A stretch of DNA of 64,000 nucleotides from positions 7,028,501 to 7,092,500 of the forward strand of contig NZ_CP020700.1 of the NCBI RefSeq assembly GCF_003932715.1. The letters are read 5' to 3'. Made by a program: the position numbers and the translations under genes. This stretch comes from Streptomyces tsukubensis. Lineage in GTDB: Bacteria; Actinomycetota; Actinomycetes; Streptomycetales; Streptomycetaceae. Below the pieces are notes generated by a model. It ran no database searches. It was not told where the DNA came from and was given only the letters and a program-made list of their open reading frames with translations. This document shows, one piece after another, positions 1-8,459 of the stretch (position 1 is its first letter; every line of letters starts with the position of its first letter).

Positions 1-20
1 CTTCAGCCTGGTCTCCTGGC

Positions 21-728
21 TCACGCCCTGATCTCCTCCCGCACCGGGCGCAGCCCGGCGCGCACCCCGCACGAGCCTACGTCGTGGTACGCGACGGTGA
101 ACGACCCCTCGTATCCGAACAGCGGCCCGAAGCGGCGGTTGGTCACCCGGACCCGGATCCGGAACCGCCCCGTCGTCTCGTCGTACGCCTCCCGGACCTC
201 GGCGTCCCCGCCGATCAGCTCCGGTACGCGGACGTCGACCGGCCCCTCGCGGAACCGGTGGATCCCCGAGCGGATCAGCAGCGAGCCGTCCGCTTCGGCC
301 GTGGGACGGAGCTCGCTGGCGAGGTGCTGATGGGTCCCCAGATAGTCGAGGATCCGGTCTCCGCGCGGGTCGAGGACCATCGTCGCGTCGAACCTCCGGG
401 GCCCGTCCGGGAAGGCGAAGGTGCGGACGAAGGTGACGGTCTCCCGTCCGAAGGAGTCCCGGTACGGCACGTTCTCAATGGTGAAGGGAATCGCCCGGCC
501 GGTGCGGGGCACGAGGATGTTGCGGGTCGCGCCGAGGGTGAGGAAGGGCTTCAGGAAGGGCGTGACCACGAGGGAGCCGCCGTGCCACACCCGGTCCATC
601 ACCCCCCGTCCCGTGCAGGCCTCCCCGCTGTCGAGCCCGACGGAGAACCGGCGCTGCAGCCGGGGGTGCAGCCGCTCGAAGTCGTCGCCCATGACGGTGC
701 GGAAGAGTGCGGTGGGGGCCGTAGTCAT
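21..728 (-). CDS. DUF4166 domain protein
   Basis: This 235-residue protein matches the DUF4166 type as I remember it: an N-terminal stretch with a GRGVMDRVWHGG motif, then a beta-rich domain of mixed charge. It has no signal peptide or membrane segment, so it is probably cytoplasmic. No reaction is established for the family. The ATG has GGAG about nine bases upstream. It is the last gene of a leftward set made of a TetR regulator, an SRPBCC protein and this gene, and its start lies inside the 3' part of the SRPBCC reading frame. It should be co-regulated from the two operators near position 1470. I am fairly sure of the gene and unsure of its function. Confidence 0.85.
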   Translation of the reverse strand: MTTAPTALFRTVMGDDFERLHPRLQRRFSVGLDSGEACTGRGVMDRVWHGGSLVVTPFLKPFLTLGATRNILVPRTGRAIPFTIENVPYRDSFGRETVTFVRTFAFPDGPRRFDATMVLDPRGDRILDYLGTHQHLASELRPTAEADGSLLIRSGIHRFREGPVDVRVPELIGGDAEVREAYDETTGRFRIRVRVTNRRFGPLFGYEGSFTVAYHDVGSCGVRAGLRPVREEIRA

Positions 729-1419
729 CGGAGTTCTCCAACGCGGTGAGCAGGGCCGGCGTACGGACGGGTGAGGGAGGGGTCCGCAGACAGCGGCGGG
801 CCGCGGGGGTGCCGGGGGCCGGCGGCAGCAGCAGTACGGCGACGACCGCGGCCGGTACCGCCACGGGCCCCACGACCAGGGCCGCGACCACGACGGCCAG
901 CAGCCGGCCGAGCACCTCGGCGGCCGCCCGCAGCAGGGCCCGCTCGGGGCTGATGCCCCGTTCGCACCAAATCCTGAGCCGGTCGAAGGACCAGGCGGTG
1001 GCCCAGCCCATCAGCGGACGGAACACCAGACGGTCCACGACCCCGCCGAACCGCCCCCAGCGGGGCCGGTAGTCGTAGCCGGTGAGGAAGCGGATGCCGT
1101 CGGGGGTGGGCACATAGCGCCAGTAGCCGCTGCCCCGCCGGATCGGGGAGAGCGGATCCGGGGACGCGAAACGCAGTGCCGACACCCGTCCGCCGTCGGA
1201 CCGGTGCCGTTCACCGGCGCTGATCCCGGTCCCGGCCACCGTGAGGAACGGCAGCACCCGGGTCGCGTATCGGAACCGCAGGACCCCGTTCCCGGTGTCC
1301 GGCAGAGGTGCGATCTCGGTGAAGCGTGCGTCCCACCGCCGGTGCGACTCCGGTTCCTGGGTGCGGTTCCACAGGGTGTCGAGGTCGGTGCGGACGAGCG
1401 TCTCGATATAGAGGCCCAA
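475..1419 (-). CDS. SRPBCC-family protein, 3' end probably frameshifted
   Basis: The first 170 or so residues look like a START/SRPBCC ligand-binding fold (IETLVRTDLDTLWNRTQ near the start, LRFRYATRVLPFLTVAGTG in the middle). A hydrophobic Ala/Val-rich segment follows (residues about 165-200) that could be membrane-associated. The start is TTG at 1419, preceded by AAGGGGGA. From roughly position 728 the frame runs 254 bases into the DUF4166 gene in a different phase, giving an Arg/Pro-rich tail with no family character. The natural stop was probably a TGA overlapping the next ATG, and a one-base indel may have removed it. The likely role is lipid or polyketide binding, inferred from fold only. 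Confidence 0.7.
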   Translation of the reverse strand: MGLYIETLVRTDLDTLWNRTQEPESHRRWDARFTEIAPLPDTGNGVLRFRYATRVLPFLTVAGTGISAGERHRSDGGRVSALRFASPDPLSPIRRGSGYWRYVPTPDGIRFLTGYDYRPRWGRFGGVVDRLVFRPLMGWATAWSFDRLRIWCERGISPERALLRAAAEVLGRLLAVVVAALVVGPVAVPAAVVAVLLLPPAPGTPAARRCLRTPPSPVRTPALLTALENSDDYGPHRTLPHRHGRRLRAAAPPAAAPVLRRARQRGGLHGTGGDGPGVARRLPRGHALPEALPHPRRDPQHPRAPHRPGDSLHH

Positions 1420-1444
1420 GGCCGGTCCCCCTTGTCACGGCGAG

Positions 1445-1462
1445 TTTGAGCGACTGCTCAAA
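1445..1462. promoter_or_regulatory. TetR-type operator, copy 1
   Basis: This is a perfect inverted repeat, TTTGAGC and GCTCAAA around a 4-base spacer. It lies 26 bases upstream of the TTG start of the SRPBCC gene and downstream of the TetR gene. The symmetry and length fit a TetR dimer site. It is the partner of the site at 1478-1495. Confidence 0.75.
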
Positions 1463-1477
1463 CGGACCGTATCGAGT

Positions 1478-1495
1478 TTTGAGCGACCGCTCAAG
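1478..1495. promoter_or_regulatory. TetR-type operator, copy 2
   Basis: This is a second inverted repeat, TTTGAGC and GCTCAAG around 4 bases, with only the outermost base mismatched. Its centre is 33 bases from the centre of the first copy, about three helical turns. Two dimers could therefore bind the same DNA face and repress the SRPBCC-DUF4166 pair. Confidence 0.7.
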
Positions 1496-1570
1496 CAGGG
1501 ATTCTCAAAGTCATGAGCGGGACATGACAAGCTTGTGGATCTTCAGCCCTGCCACGGGTGTGCGGTCCCG

Positions 1571-2200
1571 TCAGCGCAGTGCCGTGGCCAGTTCCGCCCG
1601 CTCCAGGCCCAGTTCGCGGGCGAGCGCCTCGTCGGTCCACTCCAGCATCGCGGCGCGGGACAGCGATCCGGCGTACGAGGTCATCTGGACGGCGAGTCCG
1701 TCCAGGAAGGCCGTCAGCCGCCAGGCGGCCGCGGCCGGGTCGGGGCAGGGGAACTCCCCGGCGGCCGCACCCTCCGCGATGACCTCGGTGAGCGCGGCCT
1801 TCCACTGCTGGTCCAGATCGCGGGCGACCTCGCGCAGGGCGGGTTCGCGCAGCGACGCCGCCCAGCCTTCGATCCACAGCCGCCAGCCCTTGGCCGCTCC
1901 GGTCGGCGCGTACCAGCGGACCGCCGCGCGCAGTCTCCGTACCGCCGAAGTCCGCCGACCCAGCAGCTTGCGCAGATGGGCGAGATCGGCGTCCGCGGCA
2001 TGCGCGAACGCGGCCGCCACCAGTTGTTCCTTGGTCGAGAAGTGGTAGAGCACCAGGGCGTTGCTGACCCCCAGGGACGCGGCGACGTCGGCGATCCGTA
2101 CATGTGCGACACCGCGCAGCTGGATCTGCTCGACGGCGGCACCGAGGAGTTCCTCGCGCCGCTGTGCCACGCTCAACCGGACTCTTGCCACGGTCCTCAC
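1571..2200 (-). CDS. TetR-family transcriptional regulator
   Basis: This 209-residue protein has an N-terminal TetR helix-turn-helix: an AQRREELLGAAVEQI helix, then IADVAASLGVSNALVLYHF, residues about 12-55. A helical ligand-binding domain follows (WRLWIEGWAASLREP and a conserved late helix) and resembles the BetI-like C-terminal class. The GTG start at 2200 is one option; another GTG lies three codons further in. It reads in the same direction as the SRPBCC/DUF4166 pair, and two matching palindromes lie between its stop and that pair. It is therefore the likely repressor of the pair. The ligand is unknown. Confidence 0.88.
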   Translation of the reverse strand: MRTVARVRLSVAQRREELLGAAVEQIQLRGVAHVRIADVAASLGVSNALVLYHFSTKEQLVAAAFAHAADADLAHLRKLLGRRTSAVRRLRAAVRWYAPTGAAKGWRLWIEGWAASLREPALREVARDLDQQWKAALTEVIAEGAAAGEFPCPDPAAAAWRLTAFLDGLAVQMTSYAGSLSRAAMLEWTDEALARELGLERAELATALR

Positions 2201-2296
2201 CCTACACAGCGGATCTTCGGGACCGCCCCGGCCGGACGGGCCCCGGAGCCCTTTCCGGACAGGGCGGCCGGGACCGTCCCGCGGCGTGGCGGACCG

Positions 2297-3487
2297 TCAG
2301 ACGGGATCCCCGAACCGCTCCGTGATCACGGGCAGGCGCTCGGCCACGATCGCGTGCGCCGCGGCCCGCGGAGTCGTGCCGTCCGCCTCGGCCCGGGCCA
2401 GCATCGAGCCGACCAGCCCGCGCATCGACCCGCGGATACGGGCGAAGGCCTCGTCCGCGTCCGCCCCGATGTCCCCGAACAGGGTCCACCACCACCAGGC
2501 GTTCGTGCCGGAGTTGACCACCACATCGGGCAGGACGGTCACCCCGCGCCGGGCCAGCACCGCCTCCGCCTCCGGCAGTACCGGCATATTGGCGGCCTCG
2601 ACGACCCAGCGGGCCCCGATCCGCGCCGCGTCGGCGGCGCCGATCGCGTACGAAACCGCCGCCGGTACGAGCACCTCGGCGTCCACCGACAACCAGGCGT
2701 CGCCCGGCAGTTCGAGGTCACCGGGCCGCAGAGCCGAGCGGTCCACCGTGCCGTAGGCGTCCCGGGCCGCGAGCAGCGCCTCCACGTCGAGCCCCTCCGG
2801 ATGGGCGACGGTGCCCTTCAGATCGGCGACCGCGACGATCCGCAGCCCCGCCCGGGACAGGAAGCGGGCGGTCGCGCCGCCCATGGTGCCCAGCCCCTGG
2901 AGGGACACCCGGGTGCCCTGATACGGAACGCCCGCGCGGTCCAGCGCGGCCAGCACCGACTCCGCCACCCCGCAGCCCCCGGCGAGTTCGTCGAGCCCGA
3001 TGCCGTCGACCTCCACCGCGAAGGCGTCCGCGAGCCGGCGCCGGGCCGCCGTCTCGTCGTCCAGCAGCCGGTAGACGGCCTGGACCGACGAGACCAGACC
3101 CGCCTCGCGCACGGCGCGGTCCACGACGTCCTGGGTCAGACCGAGATCCTCGCCGGTGGCCCACACCGTCTCCAGATACGGGCGCACGGCACGCAGATAG
3201 CGGACCAGGACGCCGTACGCCTCCGGATCGCGGGGATCGCAGTCCAGCCCGCCCTTCGCCCCGCCCAGCGGCAGATACTTCCCGGCCGGGCCCTCGGGGT
3301 CGTAGTGCAGCGCCTCCTTCATCGTCATCCCACGGGCCAGGCCCGCCACCTCCTCCAGCGTGCAGCCCGCCCGCATCCGCAGTCCGCCGCTCGCCACCCC
3401 GCGGACGAGACGGTCGACGACGAGATGGCCCTGCCGGCCGGTGACCGGATCGGTCCAGGTGAGGGAGAGCAGAGGGCGGTCGGTCAT
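2297..3487 (-). CDS. Glu/Leu/Phe/Val dehydrogenase
   Basis: This 396-residue enzyme belongs to the NAD(P)-dependent amino acid dehydrogenase family, which reversibly deaminates an amino acid to its 2-oxo acid and ammonia. The N-terminal catalytic domain contains GMTMKEAL and LPLGGAKGGLDCDP, which carry the two family lysines, and ATGEDLG with the catalytic aspartate. The Rossmann domain has LQGLGTMGG. NSGTNAWWWW near residue 345 is typical of one actinobacterial subgroup. I chose the ATG at 3487 because GGAG precedes it; 70 codons further upstream stay open but are low-complexity. It faces the MBL-fold gene divergently. The substrate, branched-chain or phenylalanine, cannot be told. Confidence 0.88.
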   Translation of the reverse strand: MTDRPLLSLTWTDPVTGRQGHLVVDRLVRGVASGGLRMRAGCTLEEVAGLARGMTMKEALHYDPEGPAGKYLPLGGAKGGLDCDPRDPEAYGVLVRYLRAVRPYLETVWATGEDLGLTQDVVDRAVREAGLVSSVQAVYRLLDDETAARRRLADAFAVEVDGIGLDELAGGCGVAESVLAALDRAGVPYQGTRVSLQGLGTMGGATARFLSRAGLRIVAVADLKGTVAHPEGLDVEALLAARDAYGTVDRSALRPGDLELPGDAWLSVDAEVLVPAAVSYAIGAADAARIGARWVVEAANMPVLPEAEAVLARRGVTVLPDVVVNSGTNAWWWWTLFGDIGADADEAFARIRGSMRGLVGSMLARAEADGTTPRAAAHAIVAERLPVITERFGDPV

Positions 3488-3998
3488 GGCGGTGCTCCGG
3501 AAGCAGGGCCGCGGCCGCGTCCGGCCCCCGGGGCGACCGGCGTGCGGGTCCCCGGCGGTCGGGTCGGGCTCCCCGCTCCCGCTGCGGCCCGGCCTCGACC
3601 GGGCCGGTCCGGCCCCGGAACGGCCCGGCGTGCGGGCTCCCCGAGGGCGGCGCGAAGGGGAAAACCGGGTGGCCGCACAGACACCCGGCTGAATCACCGT
3701 TCAGTATCAGAACCCGGACCGTCCGGTGTCAATGTGATCGTCAATCGGCCGTCGGAGTGACATGGCGGCGGGTGGAAGCGCGGAAGGGGCGCGCGCCGGG
3801 CGGGACGCCGGGGCCGGTCACCGGCTCACGGTGCGCGACCAGGAACATCCGTACCGGCACGGACGTTGAGGGGGCACGGCGGAACCGACCCGGGGCGACC
3901 GGCCCCGGCCACCCCGGCGGGCCGCCCGTGCGGGTGATTCCGCCCCCGCACTGTCGTATGCCGCGCACATAATGAGAAGACCCGACACAGGAGGTGCC
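3488..3998. other. Divergent intergenic region
   Basis: This 511-base gap separates the leftward dehydrogenase from the rightward MBL-fold gene. I see no convincing coding frame. It holds a small palindrome, CCGGAC-C-GTCCGG near 3715-3727, and a hairpin with arms GTGCGGG (3928-3934) and CCCGCAC (3945-3951), 48 bases before the MBL start. Both promoters should lie here. Confidence 0.5.
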
Positions 3999-5228
3999 GT
4001 GACCGGAGCCGGCTCACCCCGCACACTGCGATCCCGGCTGCGCGCCCTGCGCTCCGAGGCATTCGGCGCCGACCCCTCCGGGGCGCGGCTGGAGCGGATC
4101 CTGAGCTCGCCGAATTTCGAGGACGGGTCGTTCCGGAATCCGGTGGGGGCCAGGACCAGGCCGTCCGGTGCGTCGATGGCCGAGTTCGCCAAGATCTACT
4201 TCCACAAGGAGGCGAGGGCCCGCAGATCCCCCGCCGGGCGGATCCCGGTCCACCCCACCACCGCCGCCGATCTGGCGCGGCCGCCCGTGACCGGGCTCCG
4301 GCTCACCTGGATGGGGCATTCCACCGTCCTCGCCGAGATCGAAGGCCGCCGCGTCCTCTTCGACCCGGTCTGGGGCGACCGCTGCTCCCCCTTCTCCTTC
4401 GCCGGACCCAAACGGCTCCACCCCGCCCCGCTGCCCCTCGCCGCGATCGGCCCGGTCGACGCCGTGGTGATCTCCCACGACCACTACGACCATCTCGACC
4501 TCCCCACGATCAAGGCCCTCGTCTCGTCGGAGACGGTCTTCGCCGTCCCCCTCGGCGTCGGCGCCCATCTGGAGCGCTGGGGCGTTCCGCCCGGCCGGCT
4601 CCGCGAACTCGACTGGAACGAATCCGCCGACATCGCAGGACTGCGGTTCACCGCCACCCCCGCGCGGCACTTCTGCGGCCGCGGTCTGCGCAACCAGCAG
4701 CACACCCTCTGGGCCTCCTGGGTCGTCGCCGGGTCCGACCACCGCGTCTACCACAGCGGGGACACCGGCTACTTCCCCGGCTTCCGGGAGATCGGCGCGG
4801 CCCACGGCCCCTTCGACGCCACCATGATCCAGATCGGCGCCTACAGCGAGTACTGGCCCGATATCCACATGACCCCGGAGGAGGGCATGCGCGCCCATCT
4901 CGACCTCCAGCAGACCGAGCCCACCGGAGTGATGCTCCCCATCCACTGGGGCACCTTCAATCTCGCCCCGCACCCCTGGGCGGAGCCCGGCGAGGGCACC
5001 GTCGCCGCAGCCGCCCCCGTCGGCGCCCGGCTCGCCCTGCCGGTCCCGGGCCGGCCCTTCGAACCGACCACCGGGGACGTCCCGCAGGACCAGTGGTGGC
5101 GTGCCGTCGCCACGGCACCCGTCGGCGGCTGGCCCGCCCCGTCCGACACCACCCGGGCCCCGGCCGCCCCGGCCCCGGACGAACCGTCGCCCGGCACGGA
5201 CGGCCGGAAAGTGGCCCCCTCCGCCTGA
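3999..5228 (+). CDS. MBL-fold metallo-hydrolase (UlaG/NAPE-PLD-like)
   Basis: This 409-residue protein has a metallo-beta-lactamase fold. LTWMGHSTVLAEIEG opens the domain and VVISHDHYDHLD is the metal-binding HxHxDH motif. Further ligands are suggested by ATPARHFCGRG, VYHSGDTGYF and MLPIHWGTF. This set resembles NAPE-phospholipase D and UlaG-type lactonases rather than beta-lactamases. The GTG at 3999 has a perfect AGGAGG four bases upstream, so I reject the ATG 27 bases earlier. The last 40 residues are a Pro/Ala-rich tail. It is a single gene divergent from the dehydrogenase, and its substrate is unknown. Confidence 0.88.
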   Translation: MTGAGSPRTLRSRLRALRSEAFGADPSGARLERILSSPNFEDGSFRNPVGARTRPSGASMAEFAKIYFHKEARARRSPAGRIPVHPTTAADLARPPVTGLRLTWMGHSTVLAEIEGRRVLFDPVWGDRCSPFSFAGPKRLHPAPLPLAAIGPVDAVVISHDHYDHLDLPTIKALVSSETVFAVPLGVGAHLERWGVPPGRLRELDWNESADIAGLRFTATPARHFCGRGLRNQQHTLWASWVVAGSDHRVYHSGDTGYFPGFREIGAAHGPFDATMIQIGAYSEYWPDIHMTPEEGMRAHLDLQQTEPTGVMLPIHWGTFNLAPHPWAEPGEGTVAAAAPVGARLALPVPGRPFEPTTGDVPQDQWWRAVATAPVGGWPAPSDTTRAPAAPAPDEPSPGTDGRKVAPSA

Positions 5229-5777
5229 GCCCGCCCCCGCCCGCCGCCTTCCGGATCACCCGCCCGGGTGAGTGACGCTCCGTGTCGGGTGCCCGGCGGC
5301 GGGCGATTCCCTTACGCCCCCGACCCGGAGCGCCGCGATTCCCCGGCCGGTACGGGACGGGGCGAGCGCCCCCGCGCGCGGCCGGAGCCCCCGAGGACAC
5401 CCAGGGCACCCCGCCCGCCCTGCCCGCCCCGTCCGGCCGACGGCGACCGAAGGGCCGGGCGGGAGCGCCGTACCCGCCGCTCCCGCCGAGGATCCGGCGC
5501 GGACCGCCCCGGCACCGTGGCGACCGGCCCGCCCCCGGGACGGATTCGCGCTGGGGTGCGAGCCCTCATACCAGAGCGGGACGAACGGCGGTCAACTTCG
5601 GCAACTGCCCTCCGCGCCCCACCCCGGCGCGACTACCGTGTGTTGCCGGTGATCAACAACGTGTGTCATCTCGGAGGCCGTGAAACGCCGTGAGCCGACC
5701 AGCGGGACCCGGTCACCGTGCCCATCACCCAGTACGCGGTACGCCGAGGCCTGGGGAACCACGCACCGAGGACACGG
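5229..5777. other. Intergenic region before the conservon
   Basis: This 549-base GC-rich gap has no convincing gene. A short hairpin, TCACCCG-CC-CGGGTGA, at 5256-5271 follows the MBL stop and may be a weak terminator. The promoter of the conservon operon should lie in its second half. A GTG behind GGAGG near 5679 opens a 97-codon frame, but the product looks like an out-of-phase reading of the CvnA gene. Confidence 0.5.
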
Positions 5778-7640
5778 ATGTCTCAACAACGCCCACCCGA
5801 CCCCCGGACCGGCGGCCGTGACGGCGGCGGACGGCACGGCAGGCAGACCGCCCGGCCCGGGCCGCGGGCGGACGGACCCCGGCCCGCGCGGACCCGCCCC
5901 CCGTACCCGGCCCCCGGTCTGCGCCCGCAGCTGCTGCGCACGGCGGTCCTCCCGACGCTCGCCGCCGCACTGAGCGGCGCCACGGCCGTGGCGTTCACCG
6001 TCCAGACCACCGGTGCCCAACCCTCCGCCGGCCTCTGGGCCACCCTGGCCGCCTCCGCCCTCCTCGCCATGGCCTCCGTCGCCGCCGCCGCGATCGGCGC
6101 CGACCGGCTGGCGACCGCCGTGCTGTCCCACGCCGCCGCTCTGCGCCGTACCGCCGAACGCGACCAGACCGAGCTGGCGGCCGTCGTCGAGAGCATCCGC
6201 CGCGGCGAGGGGCCCCCTCCGGCCCGCACCCCCGCCCCCGAGGCCTCCGGCGACGACGAATTCGACCTGCTCGCGCGGGAGCTGGGCCGGCTCGGCCGGA
6301 CCGCCGTCGCCGCCGTCGTCCAGGCGTCCCGGCTCTCCACCAGCGTCGGCAACGAACAGAAGGTCGAGGTCTTCGTCAATCTGGCCCGACGGCTCCAGTC
6401 GCTGGTCCACCGGGAGATCCAGCTCCTCGACGATCTGGAGAACGAGGTCGAGGACCCGGAACTCCTCAAGGGCCTCTTCCACGTCGACCACCTCGCCACC
6501 CGCATCCGCCGCCACGCCGAGAACCTCGCGGTCCTCGGCGGGGCCGTATCACGCCGGCAGTGGTCCAACCCCGTCACCATGACCGAGGTCCTGCGGTCCG
6601 CCATCGCCGAGGTCGAGCAGTACCCCCGGGTCAAACTCGTCCCGCCGATCGACGGCACCCTCCGCGGCCACGCCGTCGCCGACGTCATCCACCTCCTCGC
6701 CGAACTGGTCGAGAACGCCACCCTCTTCTCCGCCCCCCACACCCAGGTACTGCTCCGCGCCCAGTACGTCACGGCCGGGCTCGCCGTCGAGGTCGAGGAC
6801 CGCGGCCTCGGCATGCCCTCCGACGAACAGGCCAGGATGAACGCCCTCCTCGCCGACCCCGACCAGGTGAACGTCGCCCATCTCCTCCAGGACGGGCGCA
6901 TCGGACTCTTCGTCGTCTCCGCCCTCGCCCGCCGACACGGAATCGCCGTACGGCTCCGGACCAACATCTACGGTGGCGTGCAGGCCGTCCTCGTCCTGCC
7001 GCAGGGGCTCCTCGGCACCGACCCGGAGGGACTGCGGACGGGCAGCAGCCTCGCGGCGTCCCCCTCGGGCCGCACCCGCCGGTCCCGTACCCGCCCTGAC
7101 GCACCGCTCCCCGTACCCGCAACCGTCCCGGCACCGGCCGGCGAGGGCGGGACGGGACTCCGGCCCGCGCCGCACCCCGTACCCCGGCCCGCCGGGCCGC
7201 TGCCCGTCCGCACCGAGAACCCCGCCCGCCGCAACCCGGCCACCGCCGCACTCACGGGCGCCCCGCAACGCCCGCTCCGCACCCTCGCCGAGCAGGACTT
7301 CCCCCGCTACGAACCGGTCTACGAACCCCGCCACGCCGCCCCGGCCGGGCCCGGGGAACCCGAGCGGCCCCGGCTGCCCCGGCGGCGCATCCAGGAACAC
7401 ATCGTTCCGCAGCTGCGGACACCCCCGCCGCCCCGGCGGCCCGACGAGAACGCCGTCCACGACCCCGGACTGATGGCCGCCTTCCAGCGCGGCATCACCC
7501 TGGCCGAAGCCGCGGACGCCGAACACCGCCAGGAGCGGCAGCACCCGTCCCCGCCGCCCCTCGAAACCCCGACCGCCTCGCACGCCCCCCCGACCGCGCC
7601 CGGCGATCCGCGGCGCAACGACCCCACCACCAAGGAGTAG
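5778..7640 (+). CDS. cvnA: CvnA-type sensor histidine kinase-like protein
   Basis: This is the membrane sensor of a conservon, an actinobacterial G-protein-like signalling complex. After a Pro/Arg-rich cytoplasmic start it has two membrane segments (from LLRTAVLPTLAAALSG and ATLAASALLAMASVAA). A helical region with LVHREIQLLDDLENEVEDPELL follows, taking the place of a classical DHp domain. The HATPase domain has LLAELVENATLFS (N box), DRGLGMP (G1) and GRIGLFVVSALARRHG (G2). The C-terminal 200 residues are Pro/Arg-rich and disordered-looking. I chose the ATG at 5778 because GAGG precedes it; a GTG at 5718 is possible. It is followed at 8 bases by cvnB. Confidence 0.9.
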   Translation: MSQQRPPDPRTGGRDGGGRHGRQTARPGPRADGPRPARTRPPYPAPGLRPQLLRTAVLPTLAAALSGATAVAFTVQTTGAQPSAGLWATLAASALLAMASVAAAAIGADRLATAVLSHAAALRRTAERDQTELAAVVESIRRGEGPPPARTPAPEASGDDEFDLLARELGRLGRTAVAAVVQASRLSTSVGNEQKVEVFVNLARRLQSLVHREIQLLDDLENEVEDPELLKGLFHVDHLATRIRRHAENLAVLGGAVSRRQWSNPVTMTEVLRSAIAEVEQYPRVKLVPPIDGTLRGHAVADVIHLLAELVENATLFSAPHTQVLLRAQYVTAGLAVEVEDRGLGMPSDEQARMNALLADPDQVNVAHLLQDGRIGLFVVSALARRHGIAVRLRTNIYGGVQAVLVLPQGLLGTDPEGLRTGSSLAASPSGRTRRSRTRPDAPLPVPATVPAPAGEGGTGLRPAPHPVPRPAGPLPVRTENPARRNPATAALTGAPQRPLRTLAEQDFPRYEPVYEPRHAAPAGPGEPERPRLPRRRIQEHIVPQLRTPPPPRRPDENAVHDPGLMAAFQRGITLAEAADAEHRQERQHPSPPPLETPTASHAPPTAPGDPRRNDPTTKE

Positions 7641-7647
7641 ATGCACG

Positions 7648-8082
7648 ATGGCGAGCGACGTGCCGAACGGCCCCGTGCCGGATCTCGACTGGCTGCTCAG
7701 CGGCCTCGTCCAGCGTGTGCCGTACACCCGGAACGCAGTCCTGCTCTCCTCCGACGGACTCGTGAAGTCGGTCCACGGCCTCGACCAGGACGCCGCCGAC
7801 CATATGGCGGCCCTCGCCTCCGGCCTCTACTCCCTGGGCCGCAGCGCCGGTGCCCGCTTCGGCGACGGGGGCGAGGTCCGCCAGGTGGTCGTCGAACTGG
7901 ACTCCACCCTGCTGTTCGTCTCCACCGCGGGCTCCGGCACCTGTCTCGCGGTGCTCGCGGGCCGCGAGGCCGATGCAGCCGTCCTCGGCTACGAGATGGC
8001 GATGCTGGTGAAGAGCGTACGGCCGTATCTGATCACCCCGGCCCGCCAGCAGGCCGGACCCGTCGGCGTCCCGGGGCACTGA
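7648..8082 (+). CDS. cvnB: CvnB roadblock/LC7 protein
   Basis: This 144-residue roadblock/LC7 protein is the second conservon subunit. DLDWLLSGLVQRVPYTRNAVLLSSDGL is the family's opening helix and strand, and HMAALASGLYSLGRSAG is the central helix. In the family, roadblock proteins act as partners or regulators of small GTPases, here CvnD. It starts 8 bases after cvnA stops and ends 5 bases before cvnC, so the genes should be co-transcribed. The product is cytoplasmic and probably docks on the CvnA kinase domain. Confidence 0.93.
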   Translation: MASDVPNGPVPDLDWLLSGLVQRVPYTRNAVLLSSDGLVKSVHGLDQDAADHMAALASGLYSLGRSAGARFGDGGEVRQVVVELDSTLLFVSTAGSGTCLAVLAGREADAAVLGYEMAMLVKSVRPYLITPARQQAGPVGVPGH

Positions 8083-8087
8083 GGCCG

Positions 8088-8459
8088 GTGCCGCTTCCCC
8101 TCGACCGCCCGTTGCTCGACGACGCGGCGGGCAAACTGATCCGTCCGTACACCGTCAGCGGCGGCCGTACCCGCCCCACCGCCGCACTGGACCTGCTCAG
8201 CCTGGTCCTGGCGACCGGAGCCGCCCCCGGCGCACAGACCGGCCCCGAACACCTCCAGGCGCTCGCCCTGTGCCGCGGCGCCCTCACGGTCGCCGAACTC
8301 TCGGCCCATCTGAAACTGCCCGTCGCCGTCACCAAGGTCCTCGTCTCCGACCTCGTCGACGGGGGAGCGATCACCGTGCGGCCACCGCACCACCACGACC
8401 ACCCCACCGACCGTTCTCTGCTGGAGGCAGTGCTCGATGGCCTACGACGACGGCTGTGA
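8088..8459 (+). CDS. cvnC: CvnC DUF742 protein
   Basis: This 123-residue DUF742 protein is the third conservon subunit. The diagnostic stretch is AGKLIRPYTVSGGRTRP near the start, followed by a winged-helix-like part (CRGALTVAELSAHLKLPVAV). The GTG start at 8088 comes right after the cvnB stop, and the gene overlaps cvnD by 23 bases, which argues for translational coupling. The frame is open far upstream, but that part is the shadow of cvnB. Its role is as an accessory of the CvnA-CvnD membrane complex. Confidence 0.92.
   Translation: MPLPLDRPLLDDAAGKLIRPYTVSGGRTRPTAALDLLSLVLATGAAPGAQTGPEHLQALALCRGALTVAELSAHLKLPVAVTKVLVSDLVDGGAITVRPPHHHDHPTDRSLLEAVLDGLRRRL

Noticed and set aside
1535..3760. 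A 741-codon plus-strand frame over the TetR and dehydrogenase genes
   Set aside because: It runs antisense through two well-supported genes and has Arg/Pro/Gly-rich shadow composition.
5680..5973. A 97-codon gene starting with GTG behind GGAGG before cvnA
   Set aside because: Most of it overlaps the cvnA gene in another phase and reads as Pro/Arg-rich shadow; spacing of the ribosome site is too short.
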